This document shows positions 9,082 through 17,559 of a stretch of DNA of 64,000 nucleotides, piece by piece. A program made the translations under genes and the position numbers. The notes under the pieces were generated by a model. It was not told the DNA's origin. It saw only the letters and a list, made by a program, of their open reading frames with translations, and made no database searches. Within the stretch, counting starts at the first letter, position 1; each line of letters opens with the position of its first letter. Source of the stretch: Thermodesulfobacteriota bacterium (GTDB lineage Bacteria > Desulfobacterota > QYQD01); NCBI GenBank assembly GCA_031082315.1, contig JAVHLC010000002.1, positions 211,362 through 275,361 on the forward strand, in the 5' to 3' direction.

Positions 9082-9129
9082 TATTGTTTTTTATCTTGCG
9101 GATCGCTGACGGCTGAGGGCTAAACGCTT

Positions 9130-10197
9130 TTACGGCTTCGGCAAGGCCGACACAACCAGATCGCCCACCTCGGTAGTAGTATAACCCATCTTGCCGGCAG
9201 CCAGGCTCTTCAGCCTTGTCACGATCTCCTTAATGCCAATTTCTATAGCCCGCGCTGCCTTCTCTTCGCCCAGATTATCCACCATCATCTGCCCGGCCGC
9301 TATAGCCGCCAATGGATTAATGACATTCTTCCCGGTGTATTTGGGCGCTGAGCCGCCGATAGGCTCAAACATGGATACACCGCCGGGATTTATGTTTCCG
9401 CCTGCGGCAATGCCCATGCCGCCCTGGATCATGGCCCCCAGATCAGTAATTATATCACCAAACATATTATCAGTTACAATGACATCAAACCATTCCGGGT
9501 TCTTGACCATCCACATACAGATAGCATCTACATGGGCATAATCCGTTTGAATATCCGGATATTCTTTAGCTACCTCATGGAAGGTCCGCTCCCATAGATC
9601 GAAGGCAAAAGTAAGCACGTTTGTCTTGCCGCACAGGGTCAATTTGCGGCGCTTGTTGCGATGCCGGCAAGAGTCAAAGGCAAAGCGGATGCAGCGTTCT
9701 ACGCCCTTCCTGGTATTTATGGACTCCTGTACGGCCACCTCATCCGGCGTCCCCTTTCTCAGCACCCCGCCGGCGCCGGCATAAAGCCCTTCCGTATTTT
9801 CGCGCACCACCAGGAAATCAATATCCTCCGGTCTTTTATCTTTAAGGGGCGTATCCACCCCCGGATAGAGGATAACCGGCCGGAGGTTTATGTACTGATC
9901 CAGGGCAAAACGGAGTTTAAGTAAAATACCCTTTTCCAGGATGCCGGGCTTGACCCCCGGGTGCCCGATAGCGCCCAGATAGATGGCCTGAAAGCCTTTT
10001 AACTCCTCAATAGCCGTATCCGGCAGGGTCTCGCCGGTACGCAGATAACGCTCTCCACCAAAATCAAACTCCGTAAAATGGAACGCCATGCCATACAAGT
10101 CCCCAGCCGCCTTAAGGACTTTGATCCCTTGGGCAACAACCTCAGGACCGGTGCCGTCCCCCGGAATAATTGCAATGTTATAGTTTCTGGTTCCCAT
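9130..10197 (-). CDS. leuB: 3-isopropylmalate dehydrogenase
   Basis: The 355-residue protein belongs to the isocitrate/isopropylmalate dehydrogenase family: N-terminal IAIIPGDGTGPEV, VVRENTEGLYAG, the substrate-binding segment VTDNMFGDIITDLG, and the cofactor loop FEPIGGSAPKYTGK. It oxidises and decarboxylates 3-isopropylmalate with NAD in leucine synthesis. The family also includes homoisocitrate and tartrate dehydrogenases; leuA, leuC and leuD directly upstream make LeuB the best call. The nearest Shine-Dalgarno (AAAAGGAG) is 13 bases from the ATG, somewhat long. Confidence 0.9.
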   Translation of the reverse strand: MGTRNYNIAIIPGDGTGPEVVAQGIKVLKAAGDLYGMAFHFTEFDFGGERYLRTGETLPDTAIEELKGFQAIYLGAIGHPGVKPGILEKGILLKLRFALDQYINLRPVILYPGVDTPLKDKRPEDIDFLVVRENTEGLYAGAGGVLRKGTPDEVAVQESINTRKGVERCIRFAFDSCRHRNKRRKLTLCGKTNVLTFAFDLWERTFHEVAKEYPDIQTDYAHVDAICMWMVKNPEWFDVIVTDNMFGDIITDLGAMIQGGMGIAAGGNINPGGVSMFEPIGGSAPKYTGKNVINPLAAIAAGQMMVDNLGEEKAARAIEIGIKEIVTRLKSLAAGKMGYTTTEVGDLVVSALPKP

Positions 10198-10275
10198 AAT
10201 AGGTATCTATCTCCTTTTGATTCAGCCGCAGAAAGTACTTTAAAAACTTTTCTCTGCGTGCTCTGCGGTGAAAAA

Positions 10276-10773
10276 TTAAGCCTTTTTCACCTTCTTCATA
10301 ATATGCGAAATGAGGCCGCCATCTCTCAGCAATTCCTGCATAAAGGGAGGAATCGGCTGGGCCGCAAATGAAAGCCCCTTCCCCGCGATAGAGATTTTCC
10401 CCGAAGCCACATCTATCTCTATGGTATCGCCTTCCTCTACGGCGTCAACCACTTCCGGACATTCGAAAATTAGAAGCCCCATATTGAATGCGTTCCGGAA
10501 AAAGATGCGGGCAAAGCTCCTGGCTACCACACAGCTCAGGCCACAACCTTTAAGGGCAATGGGGGCGTGCTCCCGCGAAGACCCGCAGCCGAAGTTTCTT
10601 CCGGCCACTATAATATCCCCAGGCTTTACTTTCTGTGCAAACGATGGATCTTTATCTTCCATACAATGCCTGGCCAATTCTCTGGGGTCAAACGTAGTCA
10701 GATGTCTGGCCGGTATAATCACATCGGTGTCAATATTATCGCCGAATTTCCAGACCTTGCCTGTTAGTTTCAT
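10276..10773 (-). CDS. leuD: 3-isopropylmalate dehydratase, small subunit
   Basis: At 165 residues it has the short swivelling-domain form of LeuD found with the leuC type next to it. The GRNFGCGSSREHAP loop and the N-terminal WKFGDNIDTDVIIPARHL are diagnostic. It pairs with LeuC to isomerise 2-isopropylmalate to 3-isopropylmalate. GAGGAG lies five bases before the ATG. The gene sits between leuC and leuB; the spacer on either side carries CAGAG-type repeat fragments (10224-10275 and 10791-10907). Confidence 0.93.
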   Translation of the reverse strand: MKLTGKVWKFGDNIDTDVIIPARHLTTFDPRELARHCMEDKDPSFAQKVKPGDIIVAGRNFGCGSSREHAPIALKGCGLSCVVARSFARIFFRNAFNMGLLIFECPEVVDAVEEGDTIEIDVASGKISIAGKGLSFAAQPIPPFMQELLRDGGLISHIMKKVKKA

Positions 10774-10907
10774 TTTTTCTCCTCAGCCACAGAATGTAGG
10801 AGACAGAATTCATGAGTCAGAAGACTCGATACCGGAGGATCCAATCTTTTTAATTCCTTCTGTATTTTGAATCCTAACTCTTTTTTATCTCTCTGTGTGC
10901 TCTGTGG

Positions 10908-12185
10908 TTAATCTTTTGGTATTACCCCGAGTTCTTCCGGCCCGCCTATGCGGCCCAAAACAGCCGATGCCGCGGTTACCGCCGGATTGGCCAGATAGAC
11001 CTCGCTCTCCGGATGGCCCATGCGGCCGACGAAATTCCGGTTAGTTGTGGCTATGGCCCGTTCGCCCTTAGCCAGAATGCCCATGTGCCCGCCTAAGCAA
11101 GGACCGCAGGTAGGCGGACTTATGATGCCGCCCGCCTCCAGGAAGATATCGAAAAGCCCTTTATGCATGGCCTGCCTGTAAATCAGAGGCGTAGCCGGAA
11201 TAACGATCAGGCGTACATGCGGAGCAACCTTCCGCCCTCGAAGAACATGGGCTGCAACCTCCAGATCCTCCAAACGGCCATTGGTGCAAGAACCGATTAC
11301 CGCCTGATCGATGGGCACATTTCCCACATGGGAAATGCCCCTGGTATTTGACGGCAGATGCGGGAAAGCTACCTGCGGCTCAATCTTTGAGACGTCGTAC
11401 TCAATAGTCTCGACATACGTGGCATCTTTATCACTGGCATAAAACCGGTGCTTTCTCCGGCTGCGGCCACGCACGTACGCCTCTGTGCCCTTATCCGGCG
11501 CTATGATCCCGTTTTTGCCGCCCGCCTCAATGGCCATATTAGCCATAGTAAAACGGTCAGCCATGGGCAGATTGTCTATGGCTTCTCCGGTAAATTCCAT
11601 GGCACGGTAAAGGGCGCCATCCACGCCGATCTGCCCGATGGTATATAAAATAAGGTCCTTGCCACAGACAAAAGGCGGGAGTTTCCCATGATAAATGAAT
11701 TTCATGGACTCCGGGACCTTGAGCCAGACCTTGCCGGTAATCATCGCAGCCGCCAGATCGGTGCTTCCCACGCCCGTGGCAAAGGCCCCCAGTGCGCCAT
11801 AGGTGCAGGTATGGCTATCCGCACCGATAACGATATCCCCGGGCAAAACCAGCCCTTTTTCCGGCAAAAGGGCGTGCTCAACCCCCATCTCGCCCAGCTC
11901 AAAGTAATTTACTATGCCGAACTCCTTGGCAAAATCGCGCAGGATTTTGACCTGAGTGGCGGCCTTTATATCCTTGTTCGGCACAAAGTGATCGGGAACC
12001 ATGGCTATCTTCTCCCGGTCGAATACGGATTTAACCCCGGCTGATCGCACTATATCAATAGCCAGAGGGGCCGTAATGTCATTACCCAAGGCCATATCGA
12101 TTTGGACCTCAATGAGCTGGCCTGGTTTGACCTCAGCCAGTCCCGCCCCCTGGGCCAGTATCTTCTCTGTAATAGTCATACCCAT
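10908..12185 (-). CDS. leuC: 3-isopropylmalate dehydratase, large subunit
   Basis: This aconitase-superfamily protein of 425 residues has the three [4Fe-4S] ligands expected: C300 (GSCTNGR), C360 and C363 (CGPCLGG). Other landmarks are [18 protein letters not shown] and [14 protein letters not shown]. It acts with LeuD in leucine synthesis. Its length matches the shorter, archaeal/deltaproteobacterial LeuC form. The gene follows leuA after a 331-base spacer carrying a family B repeat. Confidence 0.95.
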   Translation of the reverse strand: MGMTITEKILAQGAGLAEVKPGQLIEVQIDMALGNDITAPLAIDIVRSAGVKSVFDREKIAMVPDHFVPNKDIKAATQVKILRDFAKEFGIVNYFELGEMGVEHALLPEKGLVLPGDIVIGADSHTCTYGALGAFATGVGSTDLAAAMITGKVWLKVPESMKFIYHGKLPPFVCGKDLILYTIGQIGVDGALYRAMEFTGEAIDNLPMADRFTMANMAIEAGGKNGIIAPDKGTEAYVRGRSRRKHRFYASDKDATYVETIEYDVSKIEPQVAFPHLPSNTRGISHVGNVPIDQAVIGSCTNGRLEDLEVAAHVLRGRKVAPHVRLIVIPATPLIYRQAMHKGLFDIFLEAGGIISPPTCGPCLGGHMGILAKGERAIATTNRNFVGRMGHPESEVYLANPAVTAASAVLGRIGGPEELGVIPKD

Positions 12186-12289
12186 ATCCCTATACCGCCT
12201 TCCTTTAATAAAAAGGACAGATCAAGTTATGACCTGCCCTTTGTAGCCGGAATTTGTAACTATTCAGCCACTAAGACACCAAGACTAAG

Positions 12290-12485
12290 ATTATTCGTAA
12301 CACTTTAGGTGTGTTAAACAGTCCTACATTCAGAAAAGGCTATTAATCTGGAACTCAGAAAATCAGGAAAAGATAGACCCTCTTTATTTGGGTTTGCACT
12401 TCCCTGAGTTCCTGATTTCCAGATTTGATATGTTTCTTCGCACTTTTTATCATGCCTTTTCAAAACGCTAAATTGTTACGATAAT
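12290..12485. mobile_element. MITE-like repeat family B, copy 2
   Basis: This is the near-identical partner of the copy at 8886-9081. The ends ATTATTCGTAACACTTTAG and CTAAATTGTTACGATAAT are imperfect inverted repeats. It sits inside an older inverted repeat: GCCACTAAGACACCAAGAC lies just left (12268-12286) and GTCTTGGCGCCTTG just right, reverse-complementary to each other. The rest of the leuA-leuC spacer (12186-12516) holds no gene. Confidence 0.78.
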
Positions 12486-12516
12486 TCTTTTGTGTCTTGG
12501 CGCCTTGTTGGCAGTC

Positions 12517-14049
12517 TTAATAAAGCGACTTGACCGGATTTCTCTTGAGATATTCCAGTCTGTTTAAGGCGTTCAAATAGGCCTTGGCGCTGGCTATAAT
12601 AATGTCTGCATCTGCCCCTTGGCCAATAACCACCTGACCATCTTCCTCCAGCCGCACGGTAACCTCTCCCTGGGCATCCGTGCCCCCGGTGATGGAGTTC
12701 ACCGAAAAACGGAGCAGCTTTGCCTTAACACTGGTTATCTTGGTAATGGCATTAAAAGTCGCATCAATCGGGCCAACCCCGAACTCGGCCTCCTGCTGAA
12801 GCTCCCCGTCAATGTCAATCTGAACTGTAGCCGTAGGAACAGCCTCAGTTCCGGTAACTACTCCCAGATAGACCAATTGGTACTTATCTTTACCTCGAAA
12901 TATCTCGTCCGTAATCAGGGCCTCGATATCGTCATCGAAGACCGTCTTCTTCTTATCTGACAGGTCCTTAAATCTTTCGAAAACCCGGTCTATGTCGGCC
13001 TCTCCCAGCTTATAGCCAAGCTCTTTCAGTTTCTGCTTAAAGGCATGCCGGCCGGAGTGTTTCCCCATCACCAGGCTGCTCTTAGCCAAGCCAATGGCAC
13101 AGGGATTCATAATCTCGTAGGTGGTCCGTTCCTTTAACACACCGTCCTGATGTATCCCGGCCTCGTGCGCAAAGGCATTCGCCCCCACTATGGCCTTGTT
13201 GGGCTGAACGGGTATGCCGGTAATCATGGTAACGAGCCGGCTGGAGGCACAGATGTGCTCGGTAACTATATCCGTTTGCACTTTCAGGGCATCCGCCCGC
13301 GTCCGGATAGCCATGACCACTTCTTCCAAAGCGGCATTGCCGGCCCTCTCGCCTATGCCGTTTATGGTCACCTCTACCTGACGCGCCCCATGGGCTATAG
13401 CGGACAGGGAATTGGCTACCGCCAGACCGAGATCATTATGGCAATGCACACTTAACCGGGCCTTCTCTATACCCGTGGTATGCTCCATGACATATTTAAT
13501 CTTTTGCCCGAATTCATCCGGTACAGCATATCCGACGGTGTCCGGGAAATTGAGAACCGTAGCCCCTGACTTTATCACCGAGGCAAAGACCTTGCAGACA
13601 AAGTCCAGGTCACTACGCGAGGCATCTTCGGCGGAAAACTCCACGCTGTCCGTAAAACGCCGGGCGTACTTTACCGCCTCTGCCGCCATTTTTAACACTT
13701 CTTCCCGGCTCTTTTTCAGCTTATACTTAAGATGGATATCCGAAGTGGCAAGAAATATATGGATACATGGGTACTTGGCTGCTTTAAGGGCCTCTGCAGC
13801 CCGGTCGATGTCTTTGGTATTGGCCCGGGCCAGGGCCGCCACCTGGATATTTTTTACCTCCTTGGCCACGGCTTTTACGGCTTCAAAATCGCCCCTGGAA
13901 GACACGGGAAAGCCCGCCTCTATGATATCCACATTTAATTTTTCCAGTTGATGCGCTACGCGCACCTTCTCGCTGATATTCATACTGGCGCCGGGCGATT
14001 GCTCACCATCTCGCAAGGTCGTATCAAAAATAAAAATCTTATCCTTCAT
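12517..14049 (-). CDS. leuA: 2-isopropylmalate synthase
   Basis: It condenses 2-oxoisovalerate with acetyl-CoA, the first committed step of leucine synthesis. The HMG-CoA-lyase-like TIM barrel begins with FDTTLRDGEQSPGASM and contains the metal-binding SVHCHNDLGLAVANS. The C-terminal third is the LeuA regulatory domain (about residues 370-500), the usual site of leucine feedback inhibition. The 510-residue length is standard for the long LeuA class. It is the first gene of the leuACDB order. Confidence 0.95.
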   Translation of the reverse strand: MKDKIFIFDTTLRDGEQSPGASMNISEKVRVAHQLEKLNVDIIEAGFPVSSRGDFEAVKAVAKEVKNIQVAALARANTKDIDRAAEALKAAKYPCIHIFLATSDIHLKYKLKKSREEVLKMAAEAVKYARRFTDSVEFSAEDASRSDLDFVCKVFASVIKSGATVLNFPDTVGYAVPDEFGQKIKYVMEHTTGIEKARLSVHCHNDLGLAVANSLSAIAHGARQVEVTINGIGERAGNAALEEVVMAIRTRADALKVQTDIVTEHICASSRLVTMITGIPVQPNKAIVGANAFAHEAGIHQDGVLKERTTYEIMNPCAIGLAKSSLVMGKHSGRHAFKQKLKELGYKLGEADIDRVFERFKDLSDKKKTVFDDDIEALITDEIFRGKDKYQLVYLGVVTGTEAVPTATVQIDIDGELQQEAEFGVGPIDATFNAITKITSVKAKLLRFSVNSITGGTDAQGEVTVRLEEDGQVVIGQGADADIIIASAKAYLNALNRLEYLKRNPVKSLY

Positions 14050-14319
14050 GATCTTACCGTATTGCCAAAAAATCAGCTATTAGCCTTCGGCTCTCAGTTA
14101 TTTATTCACCACAAACCACGCAGAGTTAGAAAAATCAAAATTAACCTAACCTCTTGTACTGTGCTATTGACTAATAACTTTCAGTCATCATCTGCGTTCG
14201 AACTGTTCGACACGTTCAAGTTGTTCGAGTCATCCAGTTGTTGAACGTTTCGAACGCCGAACGTTCTGACGTCTTCTGTCCTGTATTCTGAATTTTGCCC
14301 CCTGCCCCATCACTATTAT
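14050..14319. repeat. Spacer with a GTTCGA-rich self-complementary run
   Basis: No gene is seen between pssA and leuA. From about 14195 to 14270 the sequence repeats short GTTCGA/GAACG words (for example GTTCGAACTGTTCGACACG and TTTCGAACGCCGAACG), giving many possible hairpins. A CACCACAAACCACGCAGAG fragment lies near 14106. I could not find a clear promoter or leucine leader peptide. Confidence 0.4.
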
Positions 14320-15102
14320 CTACCCTGCCTGGTGGGTTTGGCCTTGTTCGGCCAGGAGTTTTTCCGCTTTCCGGCGGCGGTAAAGGGCTACAAAAAGGAC
14401 AGGCCCAGAAGCAACATAGAGCGCCGTCAATATAAACAGGGTGATATGGGGCTCCATAGCTATAACCATTATGAGCAGGATGGCCGCTACCAGGACATGA
14501 AAAGGTTTTTTCTGAAAGAGTTGCGAACTTTTAAGACTATGATAGGGTACAGTGCTGACCATAAGATAAGAAAGGATATATATCATTATGAGCACACCCG
14601 GATGCTGAAACGTTCCCGTACTGCCTGATAATTCGTGATGCAGTAAAACACTCGTAGCTACCAGGGCGGCGGCGCTCGGACAGGGAAGGCCGTTAAAATA
14701 GCGGCTGTCAATGTTGTTAACCTGGGTGTTAAACCGGGCCAGCCGCAATGCGCACGTTGCCACATAAAGAAAGGCCGCCAGCCAGCCCAGGCGGCGATAA
14801 GGCTGCAACGCCCAGAGAAATGCCAGAATGGCCGGGGCTACGCCAAAGGCCACAAGATCCGAAAGGGAATCGTATTCCAGCCCAAACCGGCTGGTTGTCC
14901 TGGTCAAACGGGCGATTCTGCCGTCCAGCATGTCAAAGACACAGGAGATAAGGATGGCCACGGCGGCCGTGTAATAATGGCCTCCAATAGCGGAAATAAT
15001 GCTATAAAACCCGCTAAACAGGCTGGCCGTCGTAAAAAGATTGGGCAGGATATAGATGCCCCGTCTCCTCTTATCCCTCTTCTTTTTCCTTCTCCTAATC
15101 AT
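14320..15102 (-). CDS. pssA: CDP-diacylglycerol-serine O-phosphatidyltransferase
   Basis: This membrane enzyme of the CDP-alcohol phosphotransferase family makes phosphatidylserine. The signature DG(x)2AR(x)8G(x)3D(x)3D is intact (DGRIAR ... GLEYDSLSD, around residues 79-102). A very basic N-terminus (RRRKKKRDKRRR) precedes several hydrophobic segments. Its start overlaps the psd stop by four bases, so phosphatidylserine synthesis and decarboxylation are coupled. The order ilvC-psd-pssA-leuA is typical of Geobacter-like genomes. Confidence 0.93.
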   Translation of the reverse strand: MIRRRKKKRDKRRRGIYILPNLFTTASLFSGFYSIISAIGGHYYTAAVAILISCVFDMLDGRIARLTRTTSRFGLEYDSLSDLVAFGVAPAILAFLWALQPYRRLGWLAAFLYVATCALRLARFNTQVNNIDSRYFNGLPCPSAAALVATSVLLHHELSGSTGTFQHPGVLIMIYILSYLMVSTVPYHSLKSSQLFQKKPFHVLVAAILLIMVIAMEPHITLFILTALYVASGPVLFVALYRRRKAEKLLAEQGQTHQAG

Positions 15103-15743
15103 GTCAGATACCCCAAAACAGTCTGACCAGCCACAACGCGCTGGTCTATCTCTACTTCTATCTGGGTGCTTAAAGGTAGATAAATATCAAGACGTGACCC
15201 AAAACGGATCATGCCAAACCGCATCCCTTTCCTTACCTTATCGCCATTTTCCGCCCAGCAGACAATGCGCCGGGCCAGCACACCGGCCACCTGAACGACG
15301 ACCATGCGCCGGTCATCCTCTACCTCGAGAAAAACAGCGTTATTTTCATTCTCAAAACTGGCCCGAGCCTGATCAGCGGCCAGAAATTGCCCGGCCTGAT
15401 ATCGTATCTCCTCCACCACGCCGTCATACGGTATGCGATTGACATGGACGTTGAAGATATTCATAAAAATACTGATCTTCAAAACCTGCCCATGTAAGAA
15501 CCGTTCATCGGTCACCTTTTCAATCAGTATGACCTTGCCGTCTGCCGGAGAGACCACGGCGCGCGGATCGTCTGGGACCACCCTCTCCGGATCCCGGAAA
15601 AAATACAGGATAAAGATGCCTGCCGCCCAAAAAAATACCGAGACGATAACCCAATTTAATAGCGCTGCCAGCAGCGCCGTAAAGGCGGCGATAAAAATGA
15701 ACGGATAACCTTCTTTGGCCACAGGTATTCCGGGCTGCAACAT
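15099..15743 (-). CDS. psd: Phosphatidylserine decarboxylase proenzyme, short form
   Basis: This pyruvoyl-dependent enzyme converts phosphatidylserine to phosphatidylethanolamine at the membrane. The 214-residue length and the C-terminal self-cleavage site G182-S183 (in RFGSRLDIYLP) fit the short PSD-A type. Two hydrophobic stretches lie at residues 14-48, and VVSPADGKV is conserved. It overlaps pssA by four bases and lies ten bases after ilvC. Confidence 0.93.
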   Translation of the reverse strand: MLQPGIPVAKEGYPFIFIAAFTALLAALLNWVIVSVFFWAAGIFILYFFRDPERVVPDDPRAVVSPADGKVILIEKVTDERFLHGQVLKISIFMNIFNVHVNRIPYDGVVEEIRYQAGQFLAADQARASFENENNAVFLEVEDDRRMVVVQVAGVLARRIVCWAENGDKVRKGMRFGMIRFGSRLDIYLPLSTQIEVEIDQRVVAGQTVLGYLT

Positions 15744-15753
15744 CAGCTAATGC

Positions 15754-16755
15754 CTATTTCTTCTTCTTTTCCTGCAGCCAGCTCATCATGGCCCGCAGGC
15801 GTTCGCCGACTTCTTCTATAGGGTGTTCTGCCTCCCTGCGCCGTAACGCATTGAATACCGGCCGGTTGGCCTTGTTCTCCAGTATCCAGTCCCGGGCAAA
15901 GGAGCCGTTTTGTATCTCCTCAAGGATGCGCTTCATTTCCCGCCGCGTCTCATCGGTAACGATTCTTTTGCCGCGGGTCAAGTCGCCGTATTCGGCAGTG
16001 TCACTGACCGAATAGCGCATGTAGCGGATACCCCCCTGATAGAAAAGATCAACGATTAATTTCAACTCGTGCAGACACTCAAAATAGGCAATCTCCGGCT
16101 GATAGCCGGCCTCGACCAGGGTCTCAAATCCGGCTTTTACGAGTTCTGTTACTCCGCCACAGAGGACGACCTGCTCCCCAAAAAGATCGGTCTCTGTCTC
16201 TTCTTTAAAGGTGGTCTCGATAACTCCGGCCCGTGTGGCGCCTATACCTCTGGCGTAAGTCAGGGCTGTTTCCATCGCCTTACCACTGACGTCCTGATGA
16301 ATAGCCACCAGAGCAGGAACACCAGCCCCTTTTTCATACTCCGAGCGGACGAGATGTCCCGGGCCCTTAGGCGCAACCATAACCACATCAATATCCTTGG
16401 AAGGCGTAATCTGCCCATAGTGGATATTAAACCCATGAGAAAAAACCAGGGTTTTTCCTTTTTTAAGGTGAGGCAGGACATCCTTTTCGTAAAGCATGGC
16501 CTGGATGTGGTCCTGGGTTAGTATCTGAATAACATCCGCCTCTTTACTGGCTTCGGAAGCGCTAACCGGTTTAAATCCATGTCTTACCGCCAGATCGTAA
16601 TTAGCCGAACCCGGCCTTTGCCCCACTATAACGTTAAGCCCGCTATCGCGCAGGTTCTGGGCCTGGGCGTGCCCCTGGCTGCCATAGCCGATGACGGCTA
16701 TTTTTTTGTTTTTAAACTTTTTCAGGTCCGCATCTTTGTCATAATAAATCCGCAT
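15754..16755 (-). CDS. ilvC: Ketol-acid reductoisomerase (NADP+)
   Basis: The 333-residue class I enzyme carries out the isomerisation and reduction step of valine, leucine and isoleucine synthesis. The nucleotide-binding loop [12 protein letters not shown] (about residues 20-31) is followed by an N-terminal Rossmann domain and an all-helical knotted domain with [12 protein letters not shown], which holds the magnesium ligands, and [20 protein letters not shown] precedes the ATG. The gene follows ilvN after a spacer filled by a family A repeat. Confidence 0.96.
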   Translation of the reverse strand: MRIYYDKDADLKKFKNKKIAVIGYGSQGHAQAQNLRDSGLNVIVGQRPGSANYDLAVRHGFKPVSASEASKEADVIQILTQDHIQAMLYEKDVLPHLKKGKTLVFSHGFNIHYGQITPSKDIDVVMVAPKGPGHLVRSEYEKGAGVPALVAIHQDVSGKAMETALTYARGIGATRAGVIETTFKEETETDLFGEQVVLCGGVTELVKAGFETLVEAGYQPEIAYFECLHELKLIVDLFYQGGIRYMRYSVSDTAEYGDLTRGKRIVTDETRREMKRILEEIQNGSFARDWILENKANRPVFNALRRREAEHPIEEVGERLRAMMSWLQEKKKK

Positions 16756-16773
16756 CCAACTTCCTCCCTTATC

Positions 16774-16925
16774 TAGTGTTCATCCGGAAACTAACGTTTC
16801 CGGCTTCACGCTTTCAGCGATCAGCGATTAGCTGTCAGCAAAAACCTAAGACAAACAACATATTAAGCTGAACGCTGATAGCTGAGTGCTGATTGCTCCA
16901 TCCGGAATTTTTGGGCTTCCGGATG
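16774..16925. repeat. Repeat family A, copy 2 (short core variant)
   Basis: It begins TAGTGTTCATCCGGAAAC. The left hairpin CCGGAAAC-TAAC-GTTTCCGG is at 16784-16803 and the right hairpin CATCCGGAA/TTCCGGATG at 16899-16925. The core contains AAAAACCTAAGACAAACAAC. The copy at 44939-45089 is its reverse complement with only a few differences. It occupies nearly all of the ilvN-ilvC spacer inside what should be one operon. Confidence 0.78.
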
Positions 16926-16948
16926 AAAACTAATGCCGTTCAGTATAA

Positions 16949-17434
16949 CTACGGCATCTTTTTGCTGCGTGGCATGGCAATGGTTCCGGTACGGGCCACC
17001 TCTTTTATCCCCAGCGGTCTTAACAATTCCAGTACCGCCTTTATCTTGTTTTCATCACCGGTGAGTTCAATAGTATATTCCCTCGGGCTGACATCCACAA
17101 TCTTGCCCCGAAAGATATCCGCCATGCGCAGAACCTCGGCACGAGTATTTCCTTCTGCCTTAACTTTAACCAGAACCATCTCCCGTTCTACAAAATCCCC
17201 TTCACTTACATCCACTACCTTGAGCACATTGATCAATTTATTCAACTGCTTGTTGATCTGCTCAATAATTTGTTCGTCACCCCGGGTCACTAACGTTATA
17301 AGGGATAACTCCGAGTCCAGAGTTTCAGCCACGCAAAGGCTCTCGATGTTAAAACCCCGGCCGCTAAAGAGCCCTGCCACTCGCGAAAGAACGCCGGGCT
17401 TATTTTCAACCAGAACCGAAAATGTATGTTTCAT
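16949..17434 (-). CDS. ilvN: Acetolactate synthase, small regulatory subunit
   Basis: The 161-residue protein has an N-terminal ACT domain ([21 protein letters not shown]) and the conserved C-terminal domain ([17 protein letters not shown]). It binds valine and regulates the catalytic subunit encoded just upstream. GGGAGA precedes the ATG by seven bases. It corresponds to the ilvN/ilvH family. Confidence 0.95.
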   Translation of the reverse strand: MKHTFSVLVENKPGVLSRVAGLFSGRGFNIESLCVAETLDSELSLITLVTRGDEQIIEQINKQLNKLINVLKVVDVSEGDFVEREMVLVKVKAEGNTRAEVLRMADIFRGKIVDVSPREYTIELTGDENKIKAVLELLRPLGIKEVARTGTIAMPRSKKMP

Positions 17435-17458
17435 GAGTAATCTCCCGTTTTTTTAACT

Positions 17459-17541
17459 AGGACGCAGATTTTCGCGGATACCCGCAGGAAATATTTTCTA
17501 TAGTTAACATTTTGATAATCTACGTTCATCTGCGTCCGAAA
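17459..17541. repeat. Short inverted-repeat element, GGACGCAGAT arms
   Basis: The arms GGACGCAGAT (17460-17469) and ATCTGCGTCC (17528-17537) are perfect 10-bp inverted repeats. They are flanked by partly complementary sequence (TTTTCGCGGATACCCGCAGG on the left). The element lies between ilvB and ilvN. This type is common in intergenic regions of related bacteria (general knowledge). Confidence 0.5.
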
Positions 17542-17559
17542 TTGGGAATTTCTGCACTG

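Noticed and set aside
10310-10870. Plus-strand frame of 186 codons opposite leuD
   Set aside because: Antisense shadow of leuD; the product is serine-rich with no family features.
8886-12485. Family B pair as a CRISPR or phage attachment pair
   Set aside because: Only two spaced copies of 196 bp with inverted ends and ordinary leu genes between them; no spacer array or integrase.
13412-13951. Plus-strand frame of 179 codons opposite leuA
   Set aside because: Antisense shadow of a conserved enzyme gene.
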